A stretch of DNA of 64,000 nt from Cymbomonas tetramitiformis (taxonomy: Eukaryota > Chlorophyta > Pyramimonadophyceae > Pyramimonadales > Pyramimonadaceae), in contig LGRX02030346.1 of assembly GCA_001247695.2 (NCBI GenBank), positions 22,096 through 86,095 on the forward strand, given 5' to 3'. This document shows, in pieces, positions 61,894 through 64,000 of this stretch (within the stretch, counting starts at the first letter, position 1; each line of letters begins with the position of its first letter). Position numbers and translations under genes: made by a program. The notes below the pieces were generated by a model. It saw nothing but the letters and a program-made list of their open reading frames with translations, did no database searches and was not told where the DNA came from.

Positions 61894-64000
61894 GCTGACT
61901 GTCTCCTGGCGTTTGCCTTTGTCCCTCGGCGGCAGTCATCCTCTCCTTCACTGGGTATTGTATCGATTTTCTGTAGGCATCGACCGCTGCTCTGTTAGTG
62001 GTTCCCCATTTGCTGACTGCCTCGTTGAAGTGGGTGGGCCAGTGTCCCTCTGGGCATGTTTTTTGGAAGTGCATCCACGCTTTGGTGGCCATTAGGGCCC
62101 ACACCCCACAGCTGTAGTGGTCTTGTGCACTTTGGTTGCCTACGTTCATTAGTTCTACAGTTACTTTTTTGCACAGTTTCCTGGTGAGGTGTTCCGCCCA
62201 GTTGGTCATTTCCGTCGTCAGTCTCTTGGTGTTACGTAGCGTTGCATTAGTTTTACCATTCGAGGAGTCGTATATCCAGAGCTTAAGTTTGTCGTTCCCC
62301 TTGTCTGGTCCTGCCAGCACTACCCTCCAGTGTTTGCCATCGCACACCGGTATGCAGAAGCTCCGGGAGTTCCCGAGTAGCTGTAATGCCTTCGTGGTGT
62401 GTGGCTCATTGTTGTTTTCCGGTTTCAGTGTTTCTCTCATTGTGGCCACCACCAGGGGGGGCATTGGGTTATTCTCATATAGTGAGTGGGCATGTTGCAT
62501 TTGGAACATGTTCAGTCGGCCCTTCCTCTCGAATAGTCCTTTCGTGGTGGTGTTGTGTGGGTACGTTCCCGTGTGGTCCTGGCTTCCTCCACCTGTCATG
62601 TTTGTTTTCCAGCAACGGGTTCGCTGCCTCATCCTTTGCTCAACCTTCCGCATCAACGGCCTGCCCTTCGTTGGGGTGCCTTCTGTTACCGCAGTTACTG
62701 CGTATTCTGGCTTCCTTGTTCTAATGAACATGGGTTTACCATTACGGTAAATTATTCTGAGTAACTTGTAGCCGTGGGGTGGTCGTGCCCTCCGTTTTGC
62801 TGCATTCTTCGCTATGGTCCGTTTTCTCCTATTTCTGCGGCCACGCGTTATGTTGTTGCGTTTAATGCTGTTTGTTCCCCCTGTGCAACCATGTGTTTTC
62901 CCTCTTGGTATTAGTGTAGCTAACAGCATGATGAGTATTGGGGTTAGGGCGAGTGCAGCGTTCTGCAGCGGCCCGGTAATGTCGTGTCGTGCTCCTCGTG
63001 AGCATTGTAGTTCTCTTTGCACCTGTGTTGAGTTTATGGTTACAGCGTTACATTGCCCTAGACCGTCCGCTGTAGCGCCCCTAATATTCTTTTCAGGGTG
63101 GGTTTTGTTTTTGGTAGTTTGTCCCATCATTACGTAAAAGTTTCTCAGTATTTCGGTGTGTTTTTCAGTTTTCCCAATTTTAGCGTAAAGTGTTTTTGGG
63201 AATTCGCTTGTGGTCGAAAGTCGGCAATTTGCCCCCATATTTTGTGTATGTTGCCCCCCAACCTTCCTAAGCCTCTCCCCAAAGTTTTCCATCGCCCCTT
63301 TCGGTATATTGGGCCATACGCCGTATTTTGTATCTTTCACTGTTAGGGTTCTTATAGGGTTCGTTGCGGTGTCGTGGTTGTTTTGTTGTAGCTGAGTGGG
63401 TGGTAATGTTCCTGTCGGCTGGTGGGGGCGGTCACTTTGGGTTGCTGCTGTATGGTCAGGCGTACATCTGTGTAGGCTGTTTGTCGGGTTTAAGGTTACA
63501 GCGTTACATTGCCCTAAACCACGCACTGTAACGCCCCTAATGCTCTTCCCAGGGTAGGTTACGTTTTTAATTTGTTGCCTCATAATCGTGTACAAGTTTT
63601 GTGGAGTTTCAATGTGTTTTCCGGTTTTTCCGATTCTTACGTAGAGTATTTTTGGGAATTCGCTTGTGGTCGAATGTTGGCAGTTTGCCCTTATATTTTG
63701 TGTATGTTGCCCTCCCACCCCCATGAGCCATCCCCCGGAGTTTTTCAGCTTCTCTTTCAGTATTTTGGGCTGTATGCTGCCATTTGTGCCTTTTATTCTT
63801 AGGGTTAGTATAGGGTTCGTTGTGTTATTTCGGCAATCATGTTTTCGCCAGGCGGGTGGTAATGTCGCCCCCTGTTGTCCGGGGTGTTTACCTTGGGCCT
63901 CTGTTGCATTTCCTGGTGTGCCTTTGTATCTGCTGTTTATTTGGTACTCTTTGCGTTGCTCGCCATTGGTGTGGGAATATGGGTGTTGTTTGTTGTGTTT
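61760..64000 (-). CDS. LINE ORF1: repeat region, hydrophobic segment and Ulp1-like protease
   Basis: The frame is open from the right edge (64000) to the stop at 61760 (747 codons visible, start outside). The N-terminal part carries two tandem repeats of about 152 residues (shared TLPP, NPIxTL, VGGQHTQN, STTSEFPK, IRG, GLGQCNAVT). Then come a hydrophobic stretch (ALALTPILIMLLATLIP, about 62950-62900), a very basic stretch, and a C48/Ulp1-type cysteine protease region. Counting from the Met at 63724, the catalytic set is H465 (GKHWRVVL), D486 (WIYDSSNG), Q531/Q534 and C539 (HYSCGVWAL). The protease could process retrotransposon proteins or cut ubiquitin-like tags; which is unknown. It overlaps the next frame by about 130 bases, so the proteins may be linked by frameshifting. 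Confidence 0.75.
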   Translation of the reverse strand, partial: KHNKQHPYSHTNGEQRKEYQINSRYKGTPGNATEAQGKHPGQQGATLPPAWRKHDCRNNTTNPILTLRIKGTNGSIQPKILKEKLKNSGGWLMGVGGQHTQNIRANCQHSTTSEFPKILYVRIGKTGKHIETPQNLYTIMRQQIKNVTYPGKSIRGVTVRGLGQCNAVTLNPTNSLHRCTPDHTAATQSDRPHQPTGTLPPTQLQQNNHDTATNPIRTLTVKDTKYGVWPNIPKGAMENFGERLRKVGGQHTQNMGANCRLSTTSEFPKTLYAKIGKTEKHTEILRNFYVMMGQTTKNKTHPEKNIRGATADGLGQCNAVTINSTQVQRELQCSRGARHDITGPLQNAALALTPILIMLLATLIPRGKTHGCTGGTNSIKRNNITRGRRNRRKRTIAKNAAKRRARPPHGYKLLRIIYRNGKPMFIRTRKPEYAVTAVTEGTPTKGRPLMRKVEQRMRQRTRCWKTNMTGGGSQDHTGTYPHNTTTKGLFERKGRLNMFQMQHAHSLYENNPMPPLVVATMRETLKPENNNEPHTTKALQLLGNSRSFCIPVCDGKHWRVVLAGPDKGNDKLKLWIYDSSNGKTNATLRNTKRLTTEMTNWAEHLTRKLCKKVTVELMNVGNQSAQDHYSCGVWALMATKAWMHFQKTCPEGHWPTHFNEAVSKWGTTNRAAVDAYRKSIQYPVKERMTAAEGQRQTPGDSQHATGTWKAHRWPKHKPRGRGTCATNPRRGMQGSHKATGTMEVAS

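Larger units (their letters stand above)
51907..64000 (-). mobile_element. Dual-endonuclease LINE, decayed, 5' end off window
   Basis: On the minus strand the domain order is Ulp1-like protease, APE endonuclease, reverse transcriptase, PCIF1-like region, RNase H, restriction-like endonuclease, hairpin-rich 3' UTR. Having both APE and restriction-like endonuclease recalls the Dualen/RandI LINEs. Defects: frameshifts near 60.1 kb and 54.3 kb, in-frame stops at 57601, 55698, 53608 and 53164, and a MITE pair in the RT. All four stops could come from C-to-T changes (CGA or CAA). The 3' end is set at the A/G-rich run near 51907; no TSD was found. Confidence 0.85.

Overview
The window looks like nuclear DNA of a eukaryote, most likely a unicellular alga or similar protist, and almost all of it is mobile and repetitive sequence. 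The evidence: many LTR retrotransposons with 5-bp target-site duplications (TSDs); a large non-LTR retrotransposon (LINE) with endonuclease, reverse transcriptase and RNase H domains; foldback/MITE elements; satellites; and spliceosomal-type intron borders. No bacterial operon, rRNA, tRNA or CRISPR was recognised. The species cannot be named from the sequence. A green-lineage alga is a guess, based on the Dualen-like LINE and on copia-like half-tRNA primer sites.

Layout. 1-2400: 5' end of a Gag-only LTR element (A). 2600-4330: AT-rich island with a frameshifted tyrosine recombinase gene and a purine/pyrimidine hairpin module. 5236-13566: one small unknown gene split by LTR elements B (5477-8063) and C (8512-13552); C itself carries element D (8590-11856). 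13568-14563: probable intron, then an intact coiled-coil gene. 14955-17405: diverged satellite containing element E. 17468-19669: second AT-rich island with a DNA methyltransferase and two more hairpin modules, one split by a TTAA-type MITE. 19738-19996: solo LTR. 20000-22672: dispersed duplications and a second, unrelated tyrosine-recombinase relic.

22673-34394 is a foldback-type element whose terminal inverted repeats are arrays of a 30-bp unit, with a 9-bp TSD. Inside it sits a 10.8-kb coding-empty LTR element (LARD, 23070-33836). Elements F, G and H follow (34575-44443); H splits an older LINE C-terminus. A 1.6-kb inverted-repeat element lies at 38229-39816. 47514-51444 holds 2.2 tandem copies of a 1.79-kb unit, each with one phase-symmetric 312-bp exon encoding a YGDGW domain.

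51907-64000 (minus strand, running off the right edge) is a decayed LINE that encodes, in order, a Ulp1-like protease, APE endonuclease, reverse transcriptase, a PCIF1-like methyltransferase-fold region, RNase H and a restriction-like endonuclease. Its RT is split by a composite of two MITEs.

The observations most worth following are the LINE's domain set, the family of Gag-only elements with half-tRNA primer sites, the two AT-rich islands sharing a hairpin module, the foldback/LARD nest with its empty-site paralogue, and the tandem YGDGW exon.
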